A stretch of 64,000 nt of DNA from Flavobacteriales bacterium (GTDB lineage: Bacteria > Bacteroidota > Bacteroidia > Flavobacteriales_F > PHOS-HE28): the NCBI GenBank assembly GCA_020635725.1, contig JACJZF010000004.1:124001-188000 (forward strand). Reading direction: 5' to 3'. A program made the translations under genes and the position numbers. Shown in pieces: positions 1-11,036 of this stretch. Position 1 is the first letter of the stretch; every line of letters starts with the position of its first letter. The notes beneath the pieces are model-generated. The model had not been told where the DNA came from, made no database searches, and saw only the letters and a list, made by a program, of their open reading frames with translations.

Positions 1-1306
1 TGGTCAGATGCAGCTTCCCTATCGCCGCGACCTGCTTCGCATCCACCTCCGCTTCCTTCGCGAATTTCTTCCACTGCTTCACACCCGCCACTACCGCATC
101 GATGATCGCTTCCGCCTTCTTGATGTTCATGTCCTTCGCCACAGCCAACAGGTCCTTTCGGGTAATGTCCAGCCGTTTGCCATTGATGCTCATCTGGTGC
201 TGGCGAAGCCACATGTTCGTCGGGTCGTAAGCAAAGGTGATGTCGTAGGCGGGGGAGAGGTGCCACGTGCCTTGCGGGTCCATCAGGAACGAGGTATTCT
301 TCGTGTGGTCGTCCAGATTGCGGGCGATCACATTGAAGCACATGCGCCGGAACAGTTCCACGGCATCGGGGTAGGGCAGGCTCAGCAGGCGCATCATCGC
401 GAAGGCCTCTTCGTAGCTGTAGCGCAACGGATCATTGAAATCCATGTGCCCCAAGCCGCATAAGGTGGCCATGTGCAGGCGGTGGGTCTTGCCGGTCTTC
501 GCATCGATCACCCGGTCGAACCGTTGCGTCAGGAAGTGCGCCCGACCATGCTCCTCCAGCAAGGTGCTCGGCATCATGCTGATCCCGCACGCCATGGCCA
601 TCAAGTAGTACGCGTATTCAATGCGGCTATAGCCCTTCGGGTCGCCCAGCGCCGCATTCGTCACCCCGTCGAACTTGATCAGGCAGTACGAGAACCCATC
701 CAAGCCGTCGATCTGGCCACTGCGCACTTCACCGGTCTTGATGTTGTACGCCACGATCGCCTTTGCCCGCGCACCACCGGCCGATGTGCCCACTTGGATG
801 ATGTCCAGCAGCGCCTCCTTTTCGCCCTTCTTCCGGTTGGTGCGGAAGGCTTCCTTCTGTACCATCACGTTGCGCGCCACCCGCACCAACTCGTCAACGC
901 GCAAGGCCTCACTGCTCGCTTCCAGCTCGGCATGGCTCGGCTCGAACTCCAAGGCGCCCATGCCGCGGTGACCCAGAAAGCACAGCTTCTCCACCGGATT
1001 CGCTGTGCCATCCGCGCGGTCCTGCTGTTTCAGCCAGGTGTTCAGCAGCGTATCGCCGAAACGGTCCGGCAGGCAATCGGCCAACAGGCCCGGCAACCCT
1101 TTGAAGGTCTCGTCGCGGAGGTTCCCGAAGGTGAATACCTCATCGCCGTCACGGGCTTTGGCCAGCGGCATCATCACCGGCGCCACCTCCAGTCCGCTTT
1201 GCGTGAAGGCACGGTGGTATTGGAAACGCGCACGGTGCAGGGTATCGTCCCACACCACAAGGCCTACGCGTAGCCCCCACAGGGTCACTGTTGCGTGGGT
1301 CACCAT
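1..1306 (-). CDS. hipA: HipA-family serine/threonine kinase toxin (3' end beyond window)
   Basis: The reading frame runs from an ATG at 1306 leftwards off the window edge, giving 435 visible codons, close to the usual HipA length of about 440. The N-terminal subdomain (residues 1-115) resembles the HipA couple domain. A glycine-rich ATP loop, VGTSAGGARAKA, lies at about 172-183. The catalytic segment NVIARNLDDHTKN is at about 325-337, matching the D-x-H-x-K-N signature with D332 as the likely base. SPAYD at about 351-355 supplies the metal-binding aspartate. HipA kinases phosphorylate aminoacyl-tRNA synthetases or related targets and cause growth arrest. The start overlaps the hipB stop by 7 nt, so the pair is translationally coupled. 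No frame break is visible. Only the last residues are missing. Confidence 0.9.
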   Translation of the reverse strand, partial: MVTHATVTLWGLRVGLVVWDDTLHRARFQYHRAFTQSGLEVAPVMMPLAKARDGDEVFTFGNLRDETFKGLPGLLADCLPDRFGDTLLNTWLKQQDRADGTANPVEKLCFLGHRGMGALEFEPSHAELEASSEALRVDELVRVARNVMVQKEAFRTNRKKGEKEALLDIIQVGTSAGGARAKAIVAYNIKTGEVRSGQIDGLDGFSYCLIKFDGVTNAALGDPKGYSRIEYAYYLMAMACGISMMPSTLLEEHGRAHFLTQRFDRVIDAKTGKTHRLHMATLCGLGHMDFNDPLRYSYEEAFAMMRLLSLPYPDAVELFRRMCFNVIARNLDDHTKNTSFLMDPQGTWHLSPAYDITFAYDPTNMWLRQHQMSINGKRLDITRKDLLAVAKDMNIKKAEAIIDAVVAGVKQWKKFAKEAEVDAKQVAAIGKLHLT

Positions 1307-1665
1307 GTGCTCTTGGGTTTAGGGGGCGTTATGTCCGGCTTCTGACGACCGGCTCGCTTGCGCTGCTTCCTTTGGTACTTCGCTTGGGCCTCTACAAGTT
1401 GGTAGGGTGTAGGCTGCGGCTCTTCGTGGAATCCGTCCAGCACATCCAATTTGTCCATGGCGCGCAGCACCTGCACCAGGGTGAGCAGCGTAGCGGCCCT
1501 TCCGGCCTCCAGCTTCACCACAGTGGTGCGATCCAGGCCAGCGCGCTCGGCCACTTTGGCCTGGCTCAGGTTGCGCTCCAGCCGCATGCGGCGCAGCTCT
1601 TTCCCAAGCTGTTCCACGATCTGGGCATCCTTCAGGATCTTCCAGTTTATGTTGCTTGTAGACAT
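1300..1665 (-). CDS. hipB: HipB-like XRE-family antitoxin/repressor
   Basis: This 121-aa protein has a helix-turn-helix of the XRE (Cro/CI) type at about residues 20-75, with LSQAKVAERAGLDRTTVV as the recognisable core. The C-terminal 35 residues are rich in K, R, P and Q and look disordered, as in HipB tails that contact HipA. It lies directly upstream of hipA and overlaps it by 7 nt. In HipBA modules the HTH protein neutralises the kinase and represses its own operon. The upstream region contains a TATACTTG sequence (minus strand, 1714-1707), one mismatch from the Bacteroidota -7 box, which could be the promoter. Confidence 0.85.
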   Translation of the reverse strand: MSTSNINWKILKDAQIVEQLGKELRRMRLERNLSQAKVAERAGLDRTTVVKLEAGRAATLLTLVQVLRAMDKLDVLDGFHEEPQPTPYQLVEAQAKYQRKQRKRAGRQKPDITPPKPKSTW

Positions 1666-1808
1666 CGTAAATGGCGTTTCAGTGTACTAACGTAGCCATC
1701 ACGCCACAAGTATACGCATTTTCCGCCGGTCTGTTACATTACAACGATTCCTAAGAGCATCATAGTGCGAACAATCGGCAAACAATGATGCTTACTAGCA
1801 ACTATGAA

Positions 1809-1910
1809 TGATCAGAAGACCAGATAATGAGATGATCAGAAGATCCTATGCCGGGTGACAGGGAAGGCGACCCATGGTCTGATCATCTGATCGCCCCATC
1901 GTCTGATCAG
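1809..1910. repeat. Cluster of TGATCAGA / TCTGATCA octamers in opposing orientation
   Basis: Two TGATCAGA copies (1809-1816, 1833-1840) are followed by three copies of the reverse form (1878-1885, 1886-1893, 1902-1909). The left and right halves could pair into a long imperfect hairpin. The cluster lies in the 350-nt gene-free stretch between hipB and the gene ending at 2021. Its function is unknown; a degenerate palindromic repeat or a transcription-ending structure are both possible. Confidence 0.5.
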
Positions 1911-1915
1911 TATTA

Positions 1916-2010
1916 GGGCGTGCCCCCTCGCAAAAGCCTCGGGGTCCGGCTTTCCCCTTCAAGTCCTCGCTCGTCCCTCGCTCCAGGCTTTCCGGTACAA
2001 TCCGTCACGC
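1916..2010 (-). repeat. Recurrent Bacteroidota 3' element (GCGT..GGAAAGCC..GGGCACGCCC type)
   Basis: Read on the minus strand, the stretch begins GCGTGACGGATTG, contains GGAAAGCC twice, the second as GGAAAGCCGGACCCC, and ends GGGGGCACGCCC. From memory, this skeleton (GCGTTAGGGAT ... GGAAAGCCCGACCC ... GGGAACGCCC) recurs in flavobacterial genomes just after gene ends. Here it starts 10 nt past the stop at 2021. The assignment is from recall and was not checked by a search. Confidence 0.45.
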
Positions 2011-2020
2011 TGATGAGGGC

Positions 2021-2416
2021 TTACCACTTTCCATTTGAGGAAAGTAAGAACTCAGTACTTGTCGTCTCACTGGGAAGATCATAGAGCCACTGGAAGCCGG
2101 GGGTGCTATTCACCGCGAAAGGCTTCATCAGTCCTATCATCTCAATGTATCCATTGTGGGACAAGGAGCACATGAACTGACCGGAGGAAACCTGATGAAT
2201 TCCCTTGTCTTCATCTGTGAGCGTCATGTTCAACTCGCAGTTCAAAGGCCTAATGAAGGGAAGCGAATGCAATCGAACAGGTTTGCCAGTTTGGACCAGA
2301 GAATTCTCGATTTCTTCGATAAGCGCCTGGATTTCGCTCGTCGTAAAGTTGGACAGACGGACAATGGCAACAATGGACCTGTTGATGTCCGGAATCGATA
2401 AGTGTTCAAGGTTCAT
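2021..2416 (-). CDS. Hypothetical protein following the RAYT transposase
   Basis: I do not recognise this 131-aa protein. It is soluble, without signal peptide or membrane segment. Its N-terminal 45 residues (SIVAIVRLSNFTTSEIQALI) look like an alpha/beta start, followed by a stretch mentioning no known motif. The preferred ATG (2416-2414) overlaps the A of the RAYT stop codon as TGATG, so it is probably co-translated with the transposase; a GTG three bases upstream is an alternative. Base composition is visibly lower in GC than the housekeeping genes, consistent with an accessory cargo gene. Whether it belongs functionally with the RAYT cannot be decided from sequence. Confidence 0.6.
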   Translation of the reverse strand: MNLEHLSIPDINRSIVAIVRLSNFTTSEIQALIEEIENSLVQTGKPVRLHSLPFIRPLNCELNMTLTDEDKGIHQVSSGQFMCSLSHNGYIEMIGLMKPFAVNSTPGFQWLYDLPSETTSTEFLLSSNGKW

Positions 2417-2949
2417 CACCAGTTCGCCGGGTTCTCCGAAATGTGCCGTGCGATGCGTTCGTATTCACCACCCCGCTGCCGGATGACGCGTTCGTAATAC
2501 CCCGGTTGCCATGGGCGTCGTCCTGCAATACCGTTCAGCCGGTTAATGCGTTTCGTCGTTTCCGATTTGAACGCCGCGATGATCGCACCCAACGAACCCG
2601 GAACAGGTCCGCGCGGTTTCGCACGATCGTTCCCCAACGCACCCGTAGCGTCGACCCACTGGGTCGACCCTTTGCCCACCAGCGGATCCAATGCGATGAT
2701 TGCATGCAGATGATCCGGCATAATCTGCATTTGGTCCAATCGCGCATGCCGAAAATGGTCCGGGGTCGCACGCCAGCATTCATCGACAAGGCGGCCCACG
2801 TCATTCAATGTCATTGATGCATCCGTTCCATTGCCAACGATATGCCCGAACAATTCCTGCCGCTGCGCGGTGCACAATGTCACGAAGTAGGCACCCTTCG
2901 TGTAATCGCGTTCGGGCAGCCGAATGTGTTTGTGGAAATGCGGGGCCAT
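2416..2949 (-). CDS. REP-associated tyrosine transposase (RAYT, Y1 HUH family)
   Basis: The 177-aa protein has the IS200-like Y1 transposase fold. The HUH metal motif is in MPDHLHAII (about residues 76-84), and the catalytic tyrosine lies in the region YYERVIRQRGGEYERI near residues 150-165. The C-terminal RHISENPANW is typical of RAYT proteins. These single-domain enzymes cut and join single-stranded DNA at REP palindromes marked by a short tail such as GTAG. Here REP copies lie 14 nt before the start codon and inside the coding region, where the repeat encodes the variable loop GSTQWVDATG between the HUH motif and the later helix. The frame is intact. No Shine-Dalgarno is seen. Confidence 0.85.
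   Translation of the reverse strand: MAPHFHKHIRLPERDYTKGAYFVTLCTAQRQELFGHIVGNGTDASMTLNDVGRLVDECWRATPDHFRHARLDQMQIMPDHLHAIIALDPLVGKGSTQWVDATGALGNDRAKPRGPVPGSLGAIIAAFKSETTKRINRLNGIAGRRPWQPGYYERVIRQRGGEYERIARHISENPANW
2639..2669 (+). repeat. REP element A, inside the RAYT gene
   Basis: The element is a GCACCC lead, GTAG (2645-2648), then the palindrome GTCGACCCACTGGGTCGAC (2650-2668; 9-bp arms around one base). It lies antisense to the RAYT coding strand and opposite in orientation to copy B, as expected for a REP pair around its own transposase. It is read through as GSTQWVDATG without breaking the frame. Confidence 0.8.
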
Positions 2950-2962
2950 GGAAGATCGCGTG

Positions 2963-2993
2963 GGTCGACCCAGTGGGTCGACGGTACAGGTGC
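2963..2993 (-). repeat. REP element B, just upstream of the RAYT start
   Basis: On the minus strand this copy matches copy A at 29 of 31 positions, with GTAC in place of GTAG before the same 19-nt palindrome (2982-2964). It lies 14 nt before the RAYT ATG and could shape or block the transposase leader. Confidence 0.8.
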
Positions 2994-2998
2994 GTTTA

Positions 2999-6175
<3,177 letters not shown>

Positions 6176-6243
6176 GGTCGGTGTCGTGTTGTTCTGGCTT
6201 CACGAACACGATGGTCTTCTCGAGGCCGGAGGTGCCAAATGCA

Positions 6244-6274
6244 GCAGGAGCCGTCGACGGTCGACGGCTCCTGC
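6244..6274. terminator. 31-nt perfect hairpin between metalloprotease and mutase genes
   Basis: Arms of 15 bp (GCAGGAGCCGTCGAC / GTCGACGGCTCCTGC) surround a single G. It lies 22 nt after the stop of the upstream metalloprotease gene and before the mutase start. There is no T-run on either side, so it may end or insulate transcription, or be another mobile palindrome with the same GTCGAC core as the REP copies. Confidence 0.6.
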
Positions 6275-6295
6275 CAGGTGGAAGGCACGAAATAC

Positions 6296-9200
6296 TCAGG
6301 GAAGCTGCTCAAGACGTGTCGCGGTTGGAACGCTTCCGCCCACGTTCTGCAGAATGGGGTCTCGATCATTGCCCTCGCCCACATACTTCACGGTGCCATC
6401 GAGGTTCACATCTTCCAAGCGATAACCGGTGAAGGTGGCCGTAGGCACGGTTCCTCCCACTTGCAGGAGGATCGGATCGCGGTCATTTCCCTCACCTACG
6501 TATTTGAGCTCGCCGTTGAAGGTGACATCGCCGCTCCACATCACGAGTTTGGGAACGCTGCCCGTGACTGATTTGAGTGCATTGGTGCCGAAGGTGGGCA
6601 GGGTGCTCATGTCCACCGATGCTGCGACTCCGGACAGCGCCACCGCATTGGCGGTCATTACCCCGAGGTGATTCCGGTGGCGAACGGCGACGCGATAGGT
6701 GCCAGGTGTCACGGCGAAGGTCACTGGGCTGCTTCCATCGGTGCTCACGATATCACCATCGCGTTGGAGCAGGACGCTGGATGAACCGATCACCACGGTG
6801 GGGTTGGCGGCGTTGCGGAGCTCGAGCACCACCCAGTCCACAATGGCGTTGCTGCCGGTCACGGCCAAAACCGCAGCGCCGATGGCCTCGCCGCCCCCGC
6901 CGACATGCGCGTAGCCCAGAGCCGAATAGGGTTCGGTGAGCGGGAAGGAGGCCAAGACACGCAACTGATCGTTCATCAGGCCGGTCGCCGGGTCATATGC
7001 ACCATCGAGGAATGCCCGCGCCGATACCTGCACACCCGAACTGCCGGTGATCATGATATCGTCGATAGCCATGTCGCTGGTCGATCCGGTGCCTGTTATG
7101 CCGCGGAAACGCACGCGAACGCTTCCATCGATATAGGCATCGAGCGGCACCGTGGCTTGTTGCCAGCTATTGCCCTGGTTGCCCGAGAGCGTCCACACCG
7201 AGTTCGTCCAGCTGCTTCCATCCCATAGATCGACATGCAGGCTGCCCATGGCCGTGCCCCACATGTGGTACCAGAAGGTGAGGGAGGCCGAGGCATAGCC
7301 GGTCAGGTCGATGCAAGGGCCGTAGAGCAGCGCGGTCTTCGACGGGTTGTTGGGGTTGCTGGACTCGGTGTAGAGGTAGTTGCCCGTACCGGTGGTATGG
7401 TCGGCGCTTGGGCCCGTGTTGGCAGTAGGCGTGCTGCCGCTCCGCAGTGTCCAATCCATGTCATCGTCGGCTCCTTGCACCCACAAGCCGGTGCCGGAGG
7501 TGAATGATTCGCTGTACGGCAAGGTCTGGCACCCGCCGATGCAGAAGTCCGCGGTGCCCACGCTGGCGAACGAGGAAACGGAACCATAGGGCGCGCCGCT
7601 CTGATCAACCACGGCGATGTAGCCGTTTCCGTATGCGCAGCACATGCCGTCGCCGAAGCTGTCGTTGACCGTGAGGGTGTAGCAGCCCGTGGGCAGGCAC
7701 AGGTTGATGTCAGCCTGTGGATAGGTGCCTGCCGCAGCCTGATTGGTGTAAGGGCCGCCATTCGCTACAACGGTTCCACCCGAGTTGGTCAACTGCCACG
7801 TGGTCTCCGCGCCGTATTGGTCGAGCACGATGCGCACGACGATCGGCTGGCAATCGCTTGTGGTGAAGGAGCGCACCAAGGAGTATGCGCCATTGCCGCA
7901 GCTGTTCACCGATTGAACACGCCAGAAATAGGTGGTGAGGGCTTGCACGGCCACGGTCGGCGAGTAGCTGGTCCCAGTGATCCCGGTGGCCGATTCCACG
8001 ATGGCTGTCATCGTCACGTTGGTGGAGATCTGCACGTTGTAACTCTGCGCGTTGGGGTCTGCTGCCCACTGGAGCGCGGTGCCGCCCGAAATGCCCGATG
8101 CGCCATTCGCCGGCGATGAGAGCGTGACCTGCGCGGCCGGGGCCAGCACGGTGAGGCTCAATGGGAGGCTCTTGTTGCCGCTCGCGCTGGTGCCAGTCAG
8201 GTTGAAGGCATACCCGCCTGCGGCAACGTTCCCCGTTCCGGAAATGGTGAGCGTGCTGCTGTTACCCGGGGTGACCGGATTCGGGCTGAACGAGGCCGTG
8301 AGACCGCCAGGAAGCCCTGATGTCCCCAGGGTGACAGCACTGCTATACCCGAGCACGCTGCCCACCTGCACGCTGTACGACGCGTTGCCGGGCTGGCATG
8401 CCGTGGCGCTGGAGCTGGTCACGCCAAGCGTATAGTCCGGCGTTACCGGAACGGTGATGGTGAAATTGGTGTTCGAGATGTCGTAGAAGATGTTGCCGTT
8501 GGCGCGCACCATCACCCGCGCGGTAGTCGTCGCCGCGTTCGGCACGGTGATGCTTTGGCTCCCATCATTAGGTGTGGCAGTGGCCAGGGTGTAAGGATAA
8601 GTGAGCCCGCCATCGGTGCTCAGCAGGATATCCACATTCGCGCAGCTCACGGGTGAGGCGGTGGTGCCCGCCACATCCCAGGTCACGGTCTGGGAGGAGA
8701 GCGCGGTCCAGCTCAACGCTGTATTTGGGGCGGTCACCAGGAAAGGCCCGGCGGTGCCATTCACCGTCACCACCATGTTGTCCTGCTTCGCGCAGCCGCC
8801 GCCCGCCGCATTGTCGCGCACCGTGAGTCGGAAGTTGAGTGTGCGGCCCACGCTGCTCAGCACTTCCCAGGTCGGCGTGGTATTCGCGATCACCGCAGGC
8901 AGGTTCGGCATGTAGCGCACCGGCGTGCTCTGCGGGAGCAAAGGCACCCAGGCGGGTCCGCCGGTATTGGTTGAAACCGGCGGCTGGGTGGCCACGGCAT
9001 TGTCCATCTGCTCCCAGCTATAGGTGAGCACATTGCCCGGGTTGGGGTCGGTGGCGCTGCCAGTAAGGATGAAGGGCGTGGACTTGGGGATGACGCGGTC
9101 GACACCGGCATTGGCCGTAGGCTGGCCGTTGGAGAGCGCGGTCGCTGTGGGGCATCCGCTGCTGGCTCCTGTGGTGATGTTGGCGGCTATCTCCTGCATG

Positions 9201-10423
9201 CTGTAACCACCGAACATGGCAATGCTGTTGCTGGCCACATCGGGCGGGCAGATGCCGGCATAGCCCATAATGGTGATGCCGCTGCCCACCTCCACAGCCG
9301 CGCTGGCGGCACGGTTGCAGTTGTTGTTCTGGCTGTGGTTGCCACCGTACTGGTGCCCCATCTCGTGCGCCACGTAGTCGATGTCGAAGGGATCGCCCAC
9401 CGGAGCTCCCGAGCCAGTGACCCCGCCTGCCTTGATATTGGTGCATGGGCTGCTGAGATAGGCAACGCCGCCACCGCCGGTGCTGAACACATGGCCGATG
9501 TCGTAGTTGGCCGAACCGATCACAGCATTGCAGTTGTTGTTGTTCTCGGTCAGCATGGTGCTGCCGTTGTTGTTCGTGTATGGGTCGGTGGCTCCGTTCA
9601 GGTAGATGAGCTGATCGTTGTTCGCCACGAGCACCATGGTCAGGGTGGCGTCGCGCTCGTATATGCCGTTCACCCGGTTCATGCTTGTCGCCATCGCGGC
9701 AGCGGCGAATGACTTGTTGTTGTTCGTGGTGTTGCTCCCATGAAAATTGGCGTACTCGCCTGTGCAGGCCAGCGCCAAGCGGTACGTGCGCAGCTGGCAA
9801 TCGCCCACACGGTCCTCGCCCATCTGCGCGATCCATTGACGCGTCTGCTTCTGCGCTTGTTCCACATCGTTCACCTGCTCATACCCGCAGCCCGTGAAAC
9901 CGGCAGGAACCGTCTTGTGGAAGTGCTTCCGGTAATAGCTCTGGTGCAGGGTGTTGTTGCCGAGGACGAGGGGGTCGATGAACCAATCGTCGCCGCCAGC
10001 GGTCATCACCATGGCATGGAATCCGTGCGGCGTCAGGTCCATTTTCAGCATGGCACCGTCTTCCATGCCGATGCCGGTGTATGTGCGGATCTCGGGGAAG
10101 CGCGCCTGCAGGTCGGGATGCATCACCGGGGTCTCCACCACGCGGAAGGCCTGCGAGCCACCATCGGGGCTCGGCAATTCGACCACGAACGAGGAGGCCT
10201 GCGCCCGATCGGCCGATTCCAACGGAGCCGTTTGCAGCAGCTGCCGCATGCCTTCGACATCCAGTGTGAGCACGCGGGCCTGGCTGGGCCTGATGCGCGC
10301 TTCACCCAGCGTGGATGCCCTGAGGTCCATGGAACTGTTGGTCCAGAGACCTCCTCGTTGGCCGAGCAGGCCGAGTGGCGATGCAAGGGAAAGGATGGCG
10401 GTCGCAGTATGCAGCTTCTTCAT
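6296..10423 (-). CDS. Secreted reprolysin-like zinc metalloprotease, probable T9SS cargo
   Basis: The 1375-aa protein begins with a signal peptide (MKKLHTATAILSLASPLGLLG). After a propeptide-like region, a zinc site HEMGHQYGGNH (HExxHxxGxxH) lies near residue 353, matching M12B/reprolysin-type proteases. It is followed by Ig-like and fibronectin-like beta domains and a jelly-roll region at about 960-1130. The C-terminus carries two tandem copies of a short module containing KYVGEGNDRDPIL and VGG.VPTAT, ending in EQLP. This module has dockerin-like D-x-N-x-D-G residues and, from memory, also ends other large secreted Bacteroidota proteins. It is not the common sorting tail, so export by T9SS is an inference. 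Likely an extracellular or surface protease. Confidence 0.85.
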   Translation of the reverse strand: MKKLHTATAILSLASPLGLLGQRGGLWTNSSMDLRASTLGEARIRPSQARVLTLDVEGMRQLLQTAPLESADRAQASSFVVELPSPDGGSQAFRVVETPVMHPDLQARFPEIRTYTGIGMEDGAMLKMDLTPHGFHAMVMTAGGDDWFIDPLVLGNNTLHQSYYRKHFHKTVPAGFTGCGYEQVNDVEQAQKQTRQWIAQMGEDRVGDCQLRTYRLALACTGEYANFHGSNTTNNNKSFAAAAMATSMNRVNGIYERDATLTMVLVANNDQLIYLNGATDPYTNNNGSTMLTENNNNCNAVIGSANYDIGHVFSTGGGGVAYLSSPCTNIKAGGVTGSGAPVGDPFDIDYVAHEMGHQYGGNHSQNNNCNRAASAAVEVGSGITIMGYAGICPPDVASNSIAMFGGYSMQEIAANITTGASSGCPTATALSNGQPTANAGVDRVIPKSTPFILTGSATDPNPGNVLTYSWEQMDNAVATQPPVSTNTGGPAWVPLLPQSTPVRYMPNLPAVIANTTPTWEVLSSVGRTLNFRLTVRDNAAGGGCAKQDNMVVTVNGTAGPFLVTAPNTALSWTALSSQTVTWDVAGTTASPVSCANVDILLSTDGGLTYPYTLATATPNDGSQSITVPNAATTTARVMVRANGNIFYDISNTNFTITVPVTPDYTLGVTSSSATACQPGNASYSVQVGSVLGYSSAVTLGTSGLPGGLTASFSPNPVTPGNSSTLTISGTGNVAAGGYAFNLTGTSASGNKSLPLSLTVLAPAAQVTLSSPANGASGISGGTALQWAADPNAQSYNVQISTNVTMTAIVESATGITGTSYSPTVAVQALTTYFWRVQSVNSCGNGAYSLVRSFTTSDCQPIVVRIVLDQYGAETTWQLTNSGGTVVANGGPYTNQAAAGTYPQADINLCLPTGCYTLTVNDSFGDGMCCAYGNGYIAVVDQSGAPYGSVSSFASVGTADFCIGGCQTLPYSESFTSGTGLWVQGADDDMDWTLRSGSTPTANTGPSADHTTGTGNYLYTESSNPNNPSKTALLYGPCIDLTGYASASLTFWYHMWGTAMGSLHVDLWDGSSWTNSVWTLSGNQGNSWQQATVPLDAYIDGSVRVRFRGITGTGSTSDMAIDDIMITGSSGVQVSARAFLDGAYDPATGLMNDQLRVLASFPLTEPYSALGYAHVGGGGEAIGAAVLAVTGSNAIVDWVVLELRNAANPTVVIGSSSVLLQRDGDIVSTDGSSPVTFAVTPGTYRVAVRHRNHLGVMTANAVALSGVAASVDMSTLPTFGTNALKSVTGSVPKLVMWSGDVTFNGELKYVGEGNDRDPILLQVGGTVPTATFTGYRLEDVNLDGTVKYVGEGNDRDPILQNVGGSVPTATRLEQLP

Positions 10424-10500
10424 CTGAGCGAGTTGGGTTAGGTGCGGACCCTGGCCGTCGGGCGGGGGCGGTAAGATTCGGGAATCGCCCGAAATCGTTC

Positions 10501-10508
10501 AAGGAGGA
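10501..10508 (+). promoter_or_regulatory. Shine-Dalgarno AAGGAGGA
   Basis: A full anti-16S match lies 10 nt before the ATG at 10519 and decides that start over the in-frame ATG at 10375. Such a strong site is exceptional in this window, where most starts have none. Confidence 0.7.
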
Positions 10509-10518
10509 ATGTCACGCA

Positions 10519-10932
10519 ATGGCTTATTCCGGTTCTTCGTTCGATGAACTGGCCGGGATGAGCGACCAGGCCACGATCCAGCTGCCGATGCCCACGGTGT
10601 ACACGGTCTATGTGATCGAACTCAGCCGGAAAGTCTTCTCCGAGGACCGGCGTTTCCGTGCCGCCAACCCGCAGTTCAACGGGGTGCTCGAATGCCTGTA
10701 CGTCGGCATGACCAGTAAGACGCCCGCAGAACGTCTCCTGCAGCACAAAACAGGCGCGCGCTCCAGCAAAGGCCACAAGCTCAGCAGCGACATCGTTCGC
10801 AAATACGGCCGATACCTCCGCCCCAGCCTGTACCAGCACATCGGTCCGCTGAGCCGAAAGGAGGCCTTGGAGGTGGAGCGCGGACTTGCGCTGGAACTGC
10901 GGCGCAAAGGCTACGCGGTATGGACCAATTGA
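10519..10932 (+). CDS. Small GIY-YIG nuclease-domain protein
   Basis: The 137-aa protein shows VYTVYVIEL (about residues 27-35) and, after a loop of some 20 residues, CLYVGMTSKTPAERLLQH (about 57-74). These correspond to the GIY and YIG strands and the following arginine helix. A glutamate-rich helix (EALEVERGLALELRRKG) and a final asparagine (VWTN) match the metal-binding glutamate and the C-terminal end of the domain. Stand-alone GIY-YIG proteins of this size are nucleases of mostly unknown role; substrate unknown. The gene is divergent from the metalloprotease, and the start is set by the Shine-Dalgarno at 10501. Confidence 0.65.
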   Translation: MAYSGSSFDELAGMSDQATIQLPMPTVYTVYVIELSRKVFSEDRRFRAANPQFNGVLECLYVGMTSKTPAERLLQHKTGARSSKGHKLSSDIVRKYGRYLRPSLYQHIGPLSRKEALEVERGLALELRRKGYAVWTN

Positions 10933-11036
10933 TGGCCTGGCCTGCGCATTACGCCGCGCGCCGAAAGGAGACCATCGCGGCGCCATCGGGCGATCGGTTA
11001 CCTTGCCGCCATTCCAACCCATAAGCTCGTTCATCG

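Noticed and set aside
473..1273. Plus-strand frames opposite hipA
   Set aside because: They lack motifs; the minus-strand frame carries all HipA kinase motifs and overlaps hipB as expected.
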